From Roseibium marinum (GTDB taxonomy: Bacteria; Pseudomonadota; Alphaproteobacteria; Rhizobiales; Stappiaceae): a stretch of DNA of 64,000 bases. Shown piece by piece: positions 36,384 through 46,174 of this stretch (its first letter is position 1; the number at the start of each line of letters is the position of its first letter). The notes beneath the pieces are model-generated. The model was not told the origin of the DNA and searched no databases. It worked only from the letters and a program-made list of their open reading frames with translations. The position numbers were made by a program, and so were the translations under genes. The stretch lies in the NCBI RefSeq assembly GCF_002906165.1, contig NZ_PPCN01000001.1:434001-498000 (forward strand), read 5' to 3'.

Positions 36384-37556
36384 ATGGCACGTCAGAATTA
36401 TCTCTTTACCTCCGAGTCCGTGTCCGAAGGACACCCGGACAAGGTCTGCGACCGAATTTCCGATGCGGTCGTGGATGCTTATCTGAAAGAAATGCCGGAA
36501 GCCCGTGTGGCCTGCGAAACGCTGGCGACCACCAACCGGATCGTCATTGCGGGTGAAACCCGTGGTCCGGCGACCATCACCAGCGACTATATCGCTCATC
36601 TGGCGCGCATGGCCGTGAGGGACATCGGTTACGAGCAGGATGGTTTCCATTGGGAAAACTGCGAAGTCGCCGTCCATCTGCACGCGCAGTCCGCCCACAT
36701 TGCCCAGGGCGTGGATGCCGGTGGCAACAAGGATGAAGGCGCGGGCGACCAGGGCATCATGTTCGGCTACGCCTGCCGCGAGACCGAAGAACTGATGCCG
36801 GCTCCGATCCTTTATTCGCACAGGATTCTTCATCTGCTTGCCGATGCCCGCAAATCCGGCAGGGAGCCCACGCTCGGCCCGGACGCTAAGAGCCAGGTCA
36901 CGGTCCGCTATGAAAACGGCAAACCCGTCGGCGCGACCTCCATCGTCCTGTCGACCCAGCATCTGGACCCGGCACTGACATCCGAGGATGTCAAGAGAAT
37001 CGTCGAGCCTTACATTCGCACCGCGCTGCCCGAGGGCTGGATCTCCGGCGATACCGTCTGGCACGTGAACCCGACCGGCGCTTTCGTCATCGGCGGTCCG
37101 GACGGCGATGCCGGCCTGACCGGCCGCAAGATCATTGTCGACACCTATGGCGGCGCCGCGCCGCATGGTGGCGGTGCCTTCTCGGGCAAGGATCCGACCA
37201 AGGTCGATCGCTCCGCTGCCTACGCGGCCCGTTATCTTGCCAAGAACGTCGTGGCCGCGGATCTTGCGGACCGCTGCACCATCCAGCTTTCCTATGCGAT
37301 CGGTGTCTCCGACCCGCTGTCCGTCTATGTCGATCTGCATGGAACGGGCCGGTGCGACGAAGCCAGGCTGGAAACGGCGCTTCGCGATGTCATGGGTCTC
37401 AGCCCGCGGGGCATCCGCGAGCATCTGAAGCTCAACAAACCGATCTACGAGCGCACGGCGGCCTATGGCCACTTCGGCCGTGAGCCGGATGCGGACGGCG
37501 GATTCTCCTGGGAAAAGACCGACCTGGTCGACCAGCTTCGCCCGCTTGCCGGATAA
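36384..37556 (+). CDS. metK: S-adenosylmethionine synthase
   Basis: Makes SAM from methionine and ATP. The 390-residue protein begins with the family start [32 protein letters not shown] and shows the methionine/ATP loop [12 protein letters not shown], the active-site [29 protein letters not shown] and [16 protein letters not shown] C-terminal features. AGAAGGA precedes the ATG. It lies downstream of praR, and trmB follows, as in rhizobia. Its product is the methyl donor for the several methyltransferases in this window. Confidence 0.98.
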   Translation: MARQNYLFTSESVSEGHPDKVCDRISDAVVDAYLKEMPEARVACETLATTNRIVIAGETRGPATITSDYIAHLARMAVRDIGYEQDGFHWENCEVAVHLHAQSAHIAQGVDAGGNKDEGAGDQGIMFGYACRETEELMPAPILYSHRILHLLADARKSGREPTLGPDAKSQVTVRYENGKPVGATSIVLSTQHLDPALTSEDVKRIVEPYIRTALPEGWISGDTVWHVNPTGAFVIGGPDGDAGLTGRKIIVDTYGGAAPHGGGAFSGKDPTKVDRSAAYAARYLAKNVVAADLADRCTIQLSYAIGVSDPLSVYVDLHGTGRCDEARLETALRDVMGLSPRGIREHLKLNKPIYERTAAYGHFGREPDADGGFSWEKTDLVDQLRPLAG

Positions 37557-37582
37557 CATCGCGAAAGCGTACTGAAAGAAAA

Positions 37583-37609
37583 GGATCGCCGGCCAGTCGC
37601 CGGCGATCC
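37583..37609 (+). terminator. Strong hairpin between metK and trmB
   Basis: Perfect 11-bp GC-rich stem (37583-37593 with 37599-37609) and five-base loop, 26 bases after the metK stop. The following bases are only weakly T-rich, so termination may be partial and allow read-through into trmB 22 bases on. Confidence 0.6.
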
Positions 37610-37630
37610 GCTGTTTGAAGTTGTTGCAAG

Positions 37631-38317
37631 ATGGCTGACCGCTACGAAGGTTCCTTTTTCGGCCGCCGCATAGGCAAGCCGCTGACCCCGCGCCGTGAGG
37701 CGCTGATGAAAAGGGAACTGCCGCGCCTGGGACTGGACCTTGGCAGGCCCGCTCCCGCCGATCTGCGCGATCTGTTTGAAACGGACATCCGGGATATCTG
37801 CGTGGAAGTCGGTTTCGGCGGCGGCGAGCATCTGCTGCACCGCGCGCGCAGCAATCCCCGCACCGGTTTCATCGGTGTCGAGCCATTTGTCGGCAGCATG
37901 GCCAAGGCTCTGGCCGCGATAGTGGAAGAGGGGCTGAAAAACGTCCGCCTCTATGATGACGATGCGGTTACCCTGCTCGACTGGCTGCCGGAGGCTTCCG
38001 TGGATCTGGCCTATCAGCTCTACCCCGATCCCTGGCCGAAATCGCGGCACTGGAAGCGCCGTTTCATCAATCGGCTCAATCTTTCCCGCTATGCCCGGGC
38101 GATCAGGCCGGGATGCGAATTCCGCTTCGCCAGCGACATCGACACCTATATCGACTGGACCCTGCGCCATTGCCGCGATCATCCGCAATTCGAATGGACG
38201 GCGGAAACGGCGGCTGACTGGAAGACGCCCTGGGAGGGGTGGCCGGGCACGCGATATGAAGCCAAGGCGATCCGCGAGGGACGTATCGGCCGCTATCTGA
38301 CGTTCCGGCGGGTGTGA
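37631..38317 (+). CDS. trmB: tRNA (guanine-N7-)-methyltransferase
   Basis: SAM-dependent enzyme making m7G46 in tRNA. The 228-residue protein has [15 protein letters not shown] at the N-terminus, the SAM-binding [14 protein letters not shown] and [15 protein letters not shown], and the diagnostic [16 protein letters not shown] segment. It ends with the substrate region [21 protein letters not shown]. It directly follows metK across a hairpin, and a 263-base region with a terminator-like stem separates it from rimP. Confidence 0.97.
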   Translation: MADRYEGSFFGRRIGKPLTPRREALMKRELPRLGLDLGRPAPADLRDLFETDIRDICVEVGFGGGEHLLHRARSNPRTGFIGVEPFVGSMAKALAAIVEEGLKNVRLYDDDAVTLLDWLPEASVDLAYQLYPDPWPKSRHWKRRFINRLNLSRYARAIRPGCEFRFASDIDTYIDWTLRHCRDHPQFEWTAETAADWKTPWEGWPGTRYEAKAIREGRIGRYLTFRRV

Positions 38318-38438
38318 CGGCCGGTTTTTGGGCACGAATGGACTTCTTTGCGGGATTCCTGTCTGCGGCTCTTGCCTTTTTGCGGTCTTTGGCGTTATAC
38401 AGCCGGTGTTTCACCTCAACGGCTTATCTGGGCATTTG

Positions 38439-38468
38439 AGAGTGGGCCCGCCGGGGACCCGCTCTTTT
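38439..38468 (+). promoter_or_regulatory. rimP: Terminator-like hairpin in rimP leader
   Basis: Stem AGAGTGGG / CCCGCTCT (38439-38446, 38458-38465, one G-U) with further inner pairing and a following TTTT, about 110 bases before the rimP GTG. It could end the trmB transcript or act as an attenuator of the rimP-nusA-infB operon. Leaders of this kind before rimP are known in bacteria, but I cannot assign an Rfam family by eye. Confidence 0.55.
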
Positions 38469-38580
38469 CCGCTTACTTAAACCGGAAACTGAAGAATTCG
38501 AGCAGGATTGCCCTATGTAAACCGACAGTCAGGCATATCTGATGCTCTAGGCCGGAAACGGCCGCAAACGGGAGCCAAGT

Positions 38581-39174
38581 GTGAGCGCACACGAACCGAG
38601 GATTGTGACGGAACAGGGTGTTGACGCCCGTGTTGCCGCGATAGTGGAGCCGGTCATCGAAGACCTGGGCTACCGCTTGGTGCGCACCAGGATCAGCGCG
38701 GCCAATGGCTGCACGCTGCAGATCATGGCCGAACGCTCTGACGGTACGATGTCCGTTGAAGACTGCGAAACCGTCAGCCGTGCCGTGTCTCCCGCCCTGG
38801 ACGTTGAAGACCCGATCAACCGGGCTTATCATCTGGAAGTTTCGTCTCCCGGTATCGACCGCCCTCTGGTGCGCTCCGGCGATTTTGAGCGCTGGGCCGG
38901 CCATGAGCTGAAGGTCGAAATGGCTGTCATGCTCGATGGCCGCAAACGGTTCCGGGGCACTCTGCTTGGCGTGGAAAACGGTGCGGCGAAGATCCGCCTT
39001 GCCGATGCGCGCGAGGGCGGGGAAGACACGGTGGCCTTGCCGCTCGAAAATATCGGCGAAGCCAAGCTGGTGCTTACCGACGATTTGATTACCGCGGCTC
39101 TTAAGGCGGAAAAGGCGGCTCTGGCTGCCCGCGAACCGCAAGAAGAGCTGACACAGGACAACGCGCCCAACTAA
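38581..39174 (+). CDS. rimP: Ribosome maturation factor RimP
   Basis: Assembly factor for the 30S subunit. GTG start (38581), 197 residues. The N-terminal domain has [64 protein letters not shown], typical of RimP; the SH3-like C-terminal domain follows (about 105-170) and then an Ala/Glu-rich tail. It is the first gene of the conserved rimP-nusA-ylxR-infB-rbfA cluster; nusA starts 77 bases on. Confidence 0.96.
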   Translation: MSAHEPRIVTEQGVDARVAAIVEPVIEDLGYRLVRTRISAANGCTLQIMAERSDGTMSVEDCETVSRAVSPALDVEDPINRAYHLEVSSPGIDRPLVRSGDFERWAGHELKVEMAVMLDGRKRFRGTLLGVENGAAKIRLADAREGGEDTVALPLENIGEAKLVLTDDLITAALKAEKAALAAREPQEELTQDNAPN

Positions 39175-39250
39175 GCACACGGCTTGGCGGCAGGAAGATT
39201 AAAGCGCCCGGTACGGACCCGACACGAAAAAGGCGCAAGAGGAGTGGAAT

Positions 39251-40906
39251 ATGGCAATCAGCGCGAACCGGCTGGAACTGCTGCAAATCGCTGACGCGGT
39301 CGCACGGGAAAAATCGATCGACCGGATGATCGTCATCAACGCGATGGAAGATGCGATCCAGAAGGCGGCCCGCTCCCGTTACGGCACGGAAACGGAAGTT
39401 CGCGCCGAGATCAATCCGAAAACCGGTGAGATCCGTCTGCAGCGTCTTTTGCAGGTTGTCGACGCAGTCGAGAACGTTTCGACCGATATTTCGCTGGCGG
39501 ATGCGCTGGCGCGCAACCCGGAAGCAAGCCTTGGCGATTTCATCGCCGAACCGCTGCCGCCGCTCGACTTCGGCCGTATCGCCGCGCAGTCCGCAAAGCA
39601 GGTCATCGTGCAGAAAGTGCGCGAGGCCGAACGCGACCGCCAGTTCGAGGAATTCAAGGACCGCGTCGGCGAAGTCATCAATGGCGTCGTCAAGCGTGCG
39701 GAATACGGCAACGTGATTGTCGATCTCGGCCGCGGCGAGGGCATCGTGCGGCGCGACGAACTGATCCCGCGGGAAATCTTCCGCACCGGCGACCGGATCC
39801 GCGCCTTTATTTATGACGTCCGCCGCGAGCAGCGCGGTCCGCAGATCTTCCTGTCGCGTACCCATCCGCAGTTCATGGCCAAGCTGTTTGCCCAGGAAGT
39901 GCCGGAAATCTACGACGGCGTCATCGAGATCAAGTCGGTTGCCCGTGACCCGGGCTCGCGCGCCAAGATCGCAGTGATCTCCAAGGACAGCTCCATCGAT
40001 CCGGTCGGTGCCTGTGTCGGCATGCGCGGCAGCCGCGTACAGGCGGTCGTCGGTGAGTTGCAGGGCGAAAAGATCGACATCATTCCGTGGAACGAGGAAG
40101 CGGCAACCTTCATCGTCAACGCGCTGCAGCCGGCGGAAGTCGCCAAGGTTGTTCTGGATGAGGATGCCGAACGTATTGAAGTTGTCGTGCCGGATGACCA
40201 ATTATCACTGGCGATCGGACGCCGCGGACAGAACGTGCGTCTCGCCTCCCAACTGACCGGCTGGGCCATCGACATCATGACGGAGCAGGAGGAATCCGAC
40301 CGCCGTCAGAAGGAATTCCAGGAACGCTCGCAGTTGTTCATGGAAGCTCTTAACGTCGATGAGATGGTCGGCCAGCTTCTGGCGACCGAAGGATTCTCTT
40401 CCGTCGAGGAAGTAGCCTATGTGGAGCCTGAGGAAATCTCGATGATCGAGGGCTTCGATGACGATACGGCTGTCGAGATCCAGGCCCGCGCCCGCGACTT
40501 CCTCGGTGAACTTGAGGCGAAACAGGACGAGGAGCGCATCGCGCTTGGCGTTTCCGATGAGCTTCGGTCGATCGACGGCCTGACGACCGCCATGCTGGTT
40601 GCCCTCGGCAAGGAGGGCGTCAAGAACATGGAAGATCTGGCTGGCTGTGCGGCGGACGATATCGTCGGCTGGGTCGAGCGCAAGGACGGCGAGACGAAAC
40701 GCTTCGAGGGCGCGCTGTCCGAATTCGACGTTTCGCGCGCCGACGCCGAGAACATGGTGATGTCGGCACGCCTGGCGGCGGGCTGGGTCACCGAAGAGGA
40801 ACTGGCGGCGAAGGCGGCCGAGGGGGAAGTCGACGAGGAAGTCGACGTCGAGCCTGTCGAGGCCGCCCAGGAAGAAGTGCCCGGTGGCGCCATCCTGAAC
40901 GGGTGA
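39251..40906 (+). CDS. nusA: Transcription termination/antitermination protein NusA
   Basis: RNA polymerase-binding elongation factor of 551 residues. The N-terminal RNAP-binding domain (1-125) is followed by S1 (VVKRAEYGNVIVDLGRGEGIVRRDEL) and tandem KH domains, GACVGMRGSRVQAVVGELQGEKIDIIPW and IGRRGQNVRLASQLTGWAIDI. The C-terminal acidic repeat region contains helix-hairpin-helix-like segments (EEVAYVEPEEISMIEGFDDDTA and IDGLTTAMLVALGKEGVKNMEDLA) as in alphaproteobacterial NusA. GGAG precedes the ATG. Confidence 0.98.
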   Translation: MAISANRLELLQIADAVAREKSIDRMIVINAMEDAIQKAARSRYGTETEVRAEINPKTGEIRLQRLLQVVDAVENVSTDISLADALARNPEASLGDFIAEPLPPLDFGRIAAQSAKQVIVQKVREAERDRQFEEFKDRVGEVINGVVKRAEYGNVIVDLGRGEGIVRRDELIPREIFRTGDRIRAFIYDVRREQRGPQIFLSRTHPQFMAKLFAQEVPEIYDGVIEIKSVARDPGSRAKIAVISKDSSIDPVGACVGMRGSRVQAVVGELQGEKIDIIPWNEEAATFIVNALQPAEVAKVVLDEDAERIEVVVPDDQLSLAIGRRGQNVRLASQLTGWAIDIMTEQEESDRRQKEFQERSQLFMEALNVDEMVGQLLATEGFSSVEEVAYVEPEEISMIEGFDDDTAVEIQARARDFLGELEAKQDEERIALGVSDELRSIDGLTTAMLVALGKEGVKNMEDLAGCAADDIVGWVERKDGETKRFEGALSEFDVSRADAENMVMSARLAAGWVTEEELAAKAAEGEVDEEVDVEPVEAAQEEVPGGAILNG

Positions 40907-40994
40907 CGCACGGGGCGAAAGCCCTGGCCGGAGCCTCCCGCGGCCGCATGAGCGCGGCGCGGGAGCTCTGACAAATTAAGATTGATCAGCTTTT

Positions 40995-41024
40995 CTGCTT
41001 TCATGTGGAGTTGGCTGAGAGCAG
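40995..41024. repeat. CTGCT...AGCAG stem resembling the gpmA leader element
   Basis: The sequence TTTCTGCTTTCATGTGG...TGAGAGCAGG here closely resembles TTTCTGCTTTCATATGG...TGTGAGCAGG at 54471-54501 before gpmA. It overlaps the earliest in-frame GTG (41005) of the ylxR gene, which argues for the later start at 41047. Confidence 0.45.
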
Positions 41025-41046
41025 GTTGATCCGGGGGAGTGGCCAC

Positions 41047-41703
41047 GTGCCCAGGAAGAATGAACCAACCGAACGGCAATGCGCCGTCACCCGGGAGGTT
41101 CGGCCCGTGAGTTCGCTGATCCGGTTCGTCCTTGACCCTGAGGGAGAGGTCGTTCCGGACCTGAAGCGGGTCCTGCCCGGACGCGGTGTCTGGGTAACGG
41201 CGTCAAGCGATGTTGTCGCTGTCGCCGAAAAGGACCGGAAGAAAATTTTCGGCAGGGGCTTCAAGGGTGAAGCCCGTGTCGAGCCCGGACTGGCGGATCG
41301 TGTCGATGCGCTCATGGAACGGTCTGCGCTGCAGGCGCTCTCCATGACGCGCAAGGCGGGCGGGCTGGTCACCGGGTACGCAAAGGTTGATGCGGCACTG
41401 CGGCGGGACCCGGTTATCGGGTTGTTGCATGCCTCGGATGCCGCTGACGACGGGGTACGAAAGCTGGCGGCGGTGGCCGCGGGCAGAGAGGAACCGGCAA
41501 ACGGATGCGAAATCGTTCGTTTGTTCGATTCGGCTCAATTGGATTTGGCATTGGGCCGGTCTAATGTGATACATGCTGCACTGCTTGCGGGGCAGGCGAG
41601 CGAAAATTTCCTGTCACGAGTGCGTGACTTGGAGCGTTTTCGCAGCTATTCCGACGCAGACGGCACTAATAGCAACGCTGAAAAGGCAGTTGCGCAGGAC
41701 TGA
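41047..41703 (+). CDS. YlxR-family RNA-binding protein fused to an L7Ae-like domain
   Basis: Protein of 218 residues from a GTG (41047) preceded by GGGGGAG seven bases upstream; a GTG at 41005 would add 14 residues but lies inside a hairpin. The DUF448/YlxR domain contains [42 protein letters not shown]. An L7Ae/L30e-like domain follows (about 95-185: [24 protein letters not shown]...[12 protein letters not shown]). The fusion form is typical of alphaproteobacteria. It lies between nusA and infB and is presumed to bind RNA; the cellular role is poorly defined. Confidence 0.9.
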   Translation: MPRKNEPTERQCAVTREVRPVSSLIRFVLDPEGEVVPDLKRVLPGRGVWVTASSDVVAVAEKDRKKIFGRGFKGEARVEPGLADRVDALMERSALQALSMTRKAGGLVTGYAKVDAALRRDPVIGLLHASDAADDGVRKLAAVAAGREEPANGCEIVRLFDSAQLDLALGRSNVIHAALLAGQASENFLSRVRDLERFRSYSDADGTNSNAEKAVAQD

Positions 41704-41710
41704 AGGCAAT

Positions 41711-44416
41711 ATGAGCGATACGAAAACTCCAGGCGACAAGACAATCAGCGTTGAGCGTGGCAAGACGCTTGGCCTCAAGCGCGGCGGTGGCGATCAGGGA
41801 ACTGTTCGGCAATCGTTCTCGCATGGCCGGACAAAAGCCGTCGTCGTGGAAAAGAAGAAGCGCCGTCTCGTAGGTCCGGGGCAGGAGTCCAAGCCGGAAG
41901 CGCCGGCAACGGCGACCCAGCGTCTTGATACGCCGTCCGAAGCGCCGCGCAAGCCGCAGCAGCCGGATTCACAGGCCGCCAAGCAGGCCCGCCAGTCCGC
42001 CTCAGGCCATCGTCAGAAAGGCAATGGCAACGTCCTGCGAACCTTGACCAAGGAAGAAGCCGCGGCCCGTTCGGCTGCGCTTGAGATGGCCAAGGTGCGT
42101 GAGGTCGAGGAAAGCAAGCGCCGGCTGGAAGATGAAACGCGCCGGGCTGCTGAAGCCGCGCAGCGCAAGATCGAAGACGATGCCCGCGCCAAGGTGGAAG
42201 CGGAAGAACGCGCGAAGTTCGAAGCGGAAAACGCCCATCTTGCGGAAGCCAAAGCCAAGGAAGCCGCTGCTGCACCGGAACCGGCCACCGGCGCCGAAGC
42301 TGCGCAACCGGCAGGCGGACGTCAGCCGGCCCATGCCGATGGCGGCAGACCGCCCAACCTGAACGAAATGGGCAGGCGGAAAGCTCCCGCCGAAGACACT
42401 TCCGCACTGGCTGCACGCCAGCCGGGTGAAGAAGATGATCGCGGCAAAAAGGATCTGCGCGCGGTCAAGCGCCCGAAACAGGCTCCGGCCCCCACCACGG
42501 CACGTCCGCGCGCTGGAGACGATCGCCGTCGCTCAAAACTGACGATTTCCGCCGCCACCGGTGGCGATGACGGTCAGCGTGCGCGTTCGCTCGCGTCCAT
42601 GCGCCGCCGTCAGGAAAAAGCCAAGCGCGGCCAGCAACAGGTGGTGCGCGAAAAGATCTCCCGTGAAGTCGTGCTGCCGGAGGCCATCACAATCCAGGAG
42701 CTGGCCAACCGTATGGCCGAGCGTGCTGTCGATGTGATCAAGCTGCTGATGAAGCAGGGCCAGATGCTCAAGATGAACGACGTGATCGATGCCGATACGG
42801 CCGAGCTGATCGCCGAGGAAATGGGCCACACGGTCAAACGCGTTTCGGAGTCGGACGTGGAAGAAGGCCTGTTCACACAGGAAGACGACGCGTCCACAAA
42901 ACAGCCGCGTCCGCCTGTGGTGACCATCATGGGCCATGTCGACCACGGCAAGACATCCCTGCTCGATGCGCTGCGCAAGTCGAAGGTGGTCACCGGCGAA
43001 GCCGGAGGCATCACCCAGCATATCGGCGCCTATCAGGTGGACCAGGACGGTCAGAAGATCACCTTCATCGATACGCCGGGTCACGCCGCCTTCTCGCAGA
43101 TGCGTGCCCGCGGCGCCAAATCGACCGATATCGTGATCCTGGTCGTTGCTGCCGATGACGGTGTCATGCCGCAGACCAAGGAAGCGATTGCGCATGCCAA
43201 GGCCTCGGACGCTCCGATCATTATCGCGATCAACAAGATGGACAAGCCGGAAGCCGATCCGAACCGGGTCCGCACCGAACTCCTGAGCGACGAACTTGTC
43301 GTGGAATCCATGGGCGGTGATGTCATCGACGTGGAAGTGTCCGCGAAGACCGGTCAGGGCCTCGACAAGCTTCTGGAAATGATCCTGCTGCAGGCGGAAG
43401 TTCTCGAACTTCAGGCCAACCCCGACCGCACCGCGGAAGGCATTGTCATCGAGGCGCAGCTGGACCGGGGCCGTGGTCCCGTCGCCACCGTTCTGGTGCA
43501 GAAGGGCACGCTCAAGCCAGGCGATATCGTGGTGGCAGGCTCCGAATGGGGCCGTGTCCGCGCCATGCTCGACGAAAACGGCAAGCAGGTGAAGGAAGCC
43601 GGTCCCGCCAAACCCGTCGAGGTTCTGGGCTTCCAGGGCACGCCGGAAGCCGGCGACATGGTCGCGGTCGTCGAAAACGAAGCCCGTGCCCGTGAGATCA
43701 CCGACTACCGTCAGCGTCAGGTCCGCGAAAAGGCCTCTGTGGTCGCCTCCGGCGCCCGCGGGTCTCTCGAGCAGATGATGAACAGGCTGCAGGAAACCGG
43801 CAAGAAGGAATTCCCGCTGGTTCTCAAGGCCGATGTGCAGGGCTCCGCCGAGGCGATTGTCCATGCGCTTCATGAACTCGGCACCGACGAGGTCGGAGCA
43901 CGTATCCTGCTCTCCGGTGTGGGCGGTATCACGGAAAGTGACATTACCCTTGCGGCGGCTTCCAAGGCGCCGATCATCGGCTTCAACGTGCGTGCGAACA
44001 AGCAGGCCCGCGAAGCGGCGTCTCGTGACGGTATCGAAATCCGGTATTACAACGTGATTTACGATCTCGTCGACGACATCAAGGCGGCCATGTCCGGCCT
44101 GTTGTCGCCGGAACGCCGCGAAACCTTCCTCGGCAATGCGGAGATCAAGGAAATCTTCCACATCTCCAAGGTCGGCAAGGTCGCGGGTTGTCTGGTTACC
44201 GAAGGTGTTGTGGAACGTGGCGCGAACGTCCGCCTCATCCGCGACGACGTGGTCATCCACGAAGGCGAACTGGGCACGCTCAAGCGCTTCAAGGACGAAG
44301 TCAAGTCGGTCGAGTCCGGTCAGGAATGCGGCATGAATTTCGTCAAGTATCAGGACATGCGTGCAGGCGATGTCATCGAGTGTTTCCGCGTCGAGCAGAT
44401 CGCCAGAACGCTTTGA
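41711..44416 (+). CDS. infB: Translation initiation factor IF-2
   Basis: GTPase that brings initiator tRNA to the 30S subunit. The ATG at 41711 gives 901 residues; 46 upstream codons overlapping ylxR are rejected. A long Lys/Ala/Glu-rich N-terminal region with coiled-coil character (about 100-190) leads to the IF2_N fold, then the GTPase domain with G1 [10 protein letters not shown]3 DTPGHAAF and G4 NKMD. Domains II-IV follow, including [32 protein letters not shown] terminator separates it from rbfA. Confidence 0.98.
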   Translation: MSDTKTPGDKTISVERGKTLGLKRGGGDQGTVRQSFSHGRTKAVVVEKKKRRLVGPGQESKPEAPATATQRLDTPSEAPRKPQQPDSQAAKQARQSASGHRQKGNGNVLRTLTKEEAAARSAALEMAKVREVEESKRRLEDETRRAAEAAQRKIEDDARAKVEAEERAKFEAENAHLAEAKAKEAAAAPEPATGAEAAQPAGGRQPAHADGGRPPNLNEMGRRKAPAEDTSALAARQPGEEDDRGKKDLRAVKRPKQAPAPTTARPRAGDDRRRSKLTISAATGGDDGQRARSLASMRRRQEKAKRGQQQVVREKISREVVLPEAITIQELANRMAERAVDVIKLLMKQGQMLKMNDVIDADTAELIAEEMGHTVKRVSESDVEEGLFTQEDDASTKQPRPPVVTIMGHVDHGKTSLLDALRKSKVVTGEAGGITQHIGAYQVDQDGQKITFIDTPGHAAFSQMRARGAKSTDIVILVVAADDGVMPQTKEAIAHAKASDAPIIIAINKMDKPEADPNRVRTELLSDELVVESMGGDVIDVEVSAKTGQGLDKLLEMILLQAEVLELQANPDRTAEGIVIEAQLDRGRGPVATVLVQKGTLKPGDIVVAGSEWGRVRAMLDENGKQVKEAGPAKPVEVLGFQGTPEAGDMVAVVENEARAREITDYRQRQVREKASVVASGARGSLEQMMNRLQETGKKEFPLVLKADVQGSAEAIVHALHELGTDEVGARILLSGVGGITESDITLAAASKAPIIGFNVRANKQAREAASRDGIEIRYYNVIYDLVDDIKAAMSGLLSPERRETFLGNAEIKEIFHISKVGKVAGCLVTEGVVERGANVRLIRDDVVIHEGELGTLKRFKDEVKSVESGQECGMNFVKYQDMRAGDVIECFRVEQIARTL

Positions 44417-44454
44417 TCCTGAACTAGGATCAAACCGGTCCAAAATCAGATATG

Positions 44455-44480
44455 AGGGCGCGCGAAAGCGCGCTCTTTTT
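44455..44480 (+). terminator. infB: Intrinsic terminator after infB
   Basis: Nine-bp stem (44455-44463, 44468-44476, one G-U) with GAAA tetraloop followed by TTTTT, 39 bases after the infB stop. A further small hairpin GATCCT-GAACT-AGGATC lies right at the stop codon (44415-44431). This implies rbfA depends on read-through or its own promoter. Confidence 0.85.
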
Positions 44481-44582
44481 ACAATTGGACGCGCCAATGG
44501 CGCGGCATAAGCGCCGGATTGCCGATCGGTGCGCGGGATGGAACTGCGCGCGTCCGCAATCACGGCGGTCAGGACAACAACA

Positions 44583-44990
44583 ATGGCAAAACATCCCGGA
44601 CAAGACAGCCGCGGCCCGTCCCAGCGTCAGTTGCGCGTCGGTGAAACCGTGCGCAAGGAGCTGTCGGACATTCTGACCCGAGGTGAATTCTCCGATCCGG
44701 ATCTGGAAGGGGTCATCGTCACCATTCCCGAAGTCCGCATGACGCCGGACCTGCGCCTGGCGACCTGCCTCGTCATGCCGCTCGGCGGGAAGAATGCCGA
44801 CAAGGTTGAAAAGGCCCTCAACCGCAGCGCCAAGTTTCTGCGCGGTCAGGTCTCCCGGCGGCTGACGATGAAATACATGCCCGACCTGCGTTTCGTGCTC
44901 GACACGCGCTTCGATGACGACGACCGCATCGATACGCTGCTGCATTCGTCCGTTGTCGCGAAGGATCTCGGCAAGGACGAAGAGGAATAG
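44583..44990 (+). CDS. rbfA: Ribosome-binding factor A
   Basis: Cold-shock-associated KH-type 30S maturation factor. The ATG at 44583 gives 135 residues starting MAKHPGQDSRGPSQRQLRVGETVRKELSDIL. Family signatures VTIPEVRMTPDLRLATCLVMPLGG and LRGQVSRRLTMKYMPDLRFVLDTRFDDDDRIDTLL are present. truB follows after about 117 bases. An 18-codon upstream extension is discarded because it overlaps the terminator region and lacks conservation. Confidence 0.96.
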   Translation: MAKHPGQDSRGPSQRQLRVGETVRKELSDILTRGEFSDPDLEGVIVTIPEVRMTPDLRLATCLVMPLGGKNADKVEKALNRSAKFLRGQVSRRLTMKYMPDLRFVLDTRFDDDDRIDTLLHSSVVAKDLGKDEEE

Positions 44991-45107
44991 CGGCGAAAGC
45001 GCTTTTCTCACTTCGGTGAAGTGTCCTTCCCGGTCCGCCCGAACCGGGAGGACAAGGAGAGCGTCTGTATTTTCTTAAGGGCCACAGCATTCTCTAACGG
45101 ACCCGAC

Positions 45108-46052
45108 ATGGCACGGCAAAAACAGGTCAAAAGAAAAAAGAACGCCATCAATGGCTGGCTTGTGCTCGACAAGCCCTTCGGCATCACGTCGAACGAAGCC
45201 CTCGGCAAGCTGAAGCGTATCTTTTCGCCGCAGAAGGTCGGTCATGCCGGCACGCTCGACCCGCGTGCGTCCGGCCTGTTGCCCGTGGCCTTTGGAGAGG
45301 CCACCAAGACGGTGCCTTTCGTCATGGACGGCCGCAAGATCTATCGCTTCCAGGTGACCTGGGGCGCCGAGACCGATACCGACGATACCGAAGGCAAGGT
45401 GGTCGCGACCTCGGATCTGCGCCCGGAACCTGACGCGATCAACGCGGTTCTAGGCGAATTTGTCGGGACCATCCTGCAGGTGCCGCCGAAATTCTCGGCC
45501 ATCAAGGTGGCGGGAGAGCGGGCCTACGATCTGGCGCGCGAGGGGGAAGAGGTCGAACTCGCGGCCCGTCCCATCGACGTTCACCGCCTGGATCTCGTTG
45601 AATGCCCCGATGCCGACCGCGCCGTTTTCGAAGCTGAATGCGGCAAGGGCACCTATGTGCGCGCGCTTGCCCGCGATCTCGGCCGCCGGCTCGGCACCCG
45701 TGGTCATGTCACCGAACTCCGCCGCCTGCTGGTCGGCCCGTTTGGCGAGGACGATCTGATCGGACTGGACGAGATCCTGGAAGCCGCCGAAGAGCTGGCG
45801 GAAGGCGAAAGCGTCGAGGCGCTTGTCGCCGAATTCGTCCTGCCGGTGCGCGAGGCGATGGACGATCTGGTTGAACTTGCCGTTTCCGAAGAGGACGCGG
45901 CAAAAATCCGCAAAGGCATGGCGGTGCTCCTGCGCGGCCGCGATGCCCCGCTCAACACCGAAGTCGCCTTCGCCAGCCACGCTACTGTTCCCGTGGCGAT
46001 CGGTTCGATTGAAAAAGGCCGGTTCCAGCCGACGCGGGTGTTCAACCTGTAA
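45108..46052 (+). CDS. truB: tRNA pseudouridine-55 synthase TruB
   Basis: Makes the universal pseudouridine in the T-loop of tRNA. The ATG at 45108 gives 314 residues (MARQKQVKRKKNAINGWLVLDKPFGIT). The catalytic Asp is in VGHAGTLDPRASGLLPVAFGEATK, followed by YRFQVTWGAETDTDDTEG and GTYVRALARDLGRRLGT. The C-terminal PUA-like region is short. In most relatives rpsO follows at once; here an unrelated nucleotidyltransferase gene intervenes. Confidence 0.97.
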   Translation: MARQKQVKRKKNAINGWLVLDKPFGITSNEALGKLKRIFSPQKVGHAGTLDPRASGLLPVAFGEATKTVPFVMDGRKIYRFQVTWGAETDTDDTEGKVVATSDLRPEPDAINAVLGEFVGTILQVPPKFSAIKVAGERAYDLAREGEEVELAARPIDVHRLDLVECPDADRAVFEAECGKGTYVRALARDLGRRLGTRGHVTELRRLLVGPFGEDDLIGLDEILEAAEELAEGESVEALVAEFVLPVREAMDDLVELAVSEEDAAKIRKGMAVLLRGRDAPLNTEVAFASHATVPVAIGSIEKGRFQPTRVFNL

Positions 46053-46174
46053 GCCGTATATGAACTGCGCAGGCGTCCGAACCCGTCGGCACGGCGGCTG
46101 AATGGAAGCCAATTCACCGATATTGACCCTCCGGGCGGGAATGATAGTCTCCGTGCGAATTCGGAGCAGTCCTG

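Noticed and set aside
42533..44563. 676-codon minus-strand frame opposite infB
   Set aside because: Antisense to an intact IF-2 gene; product has no recognisable domain.
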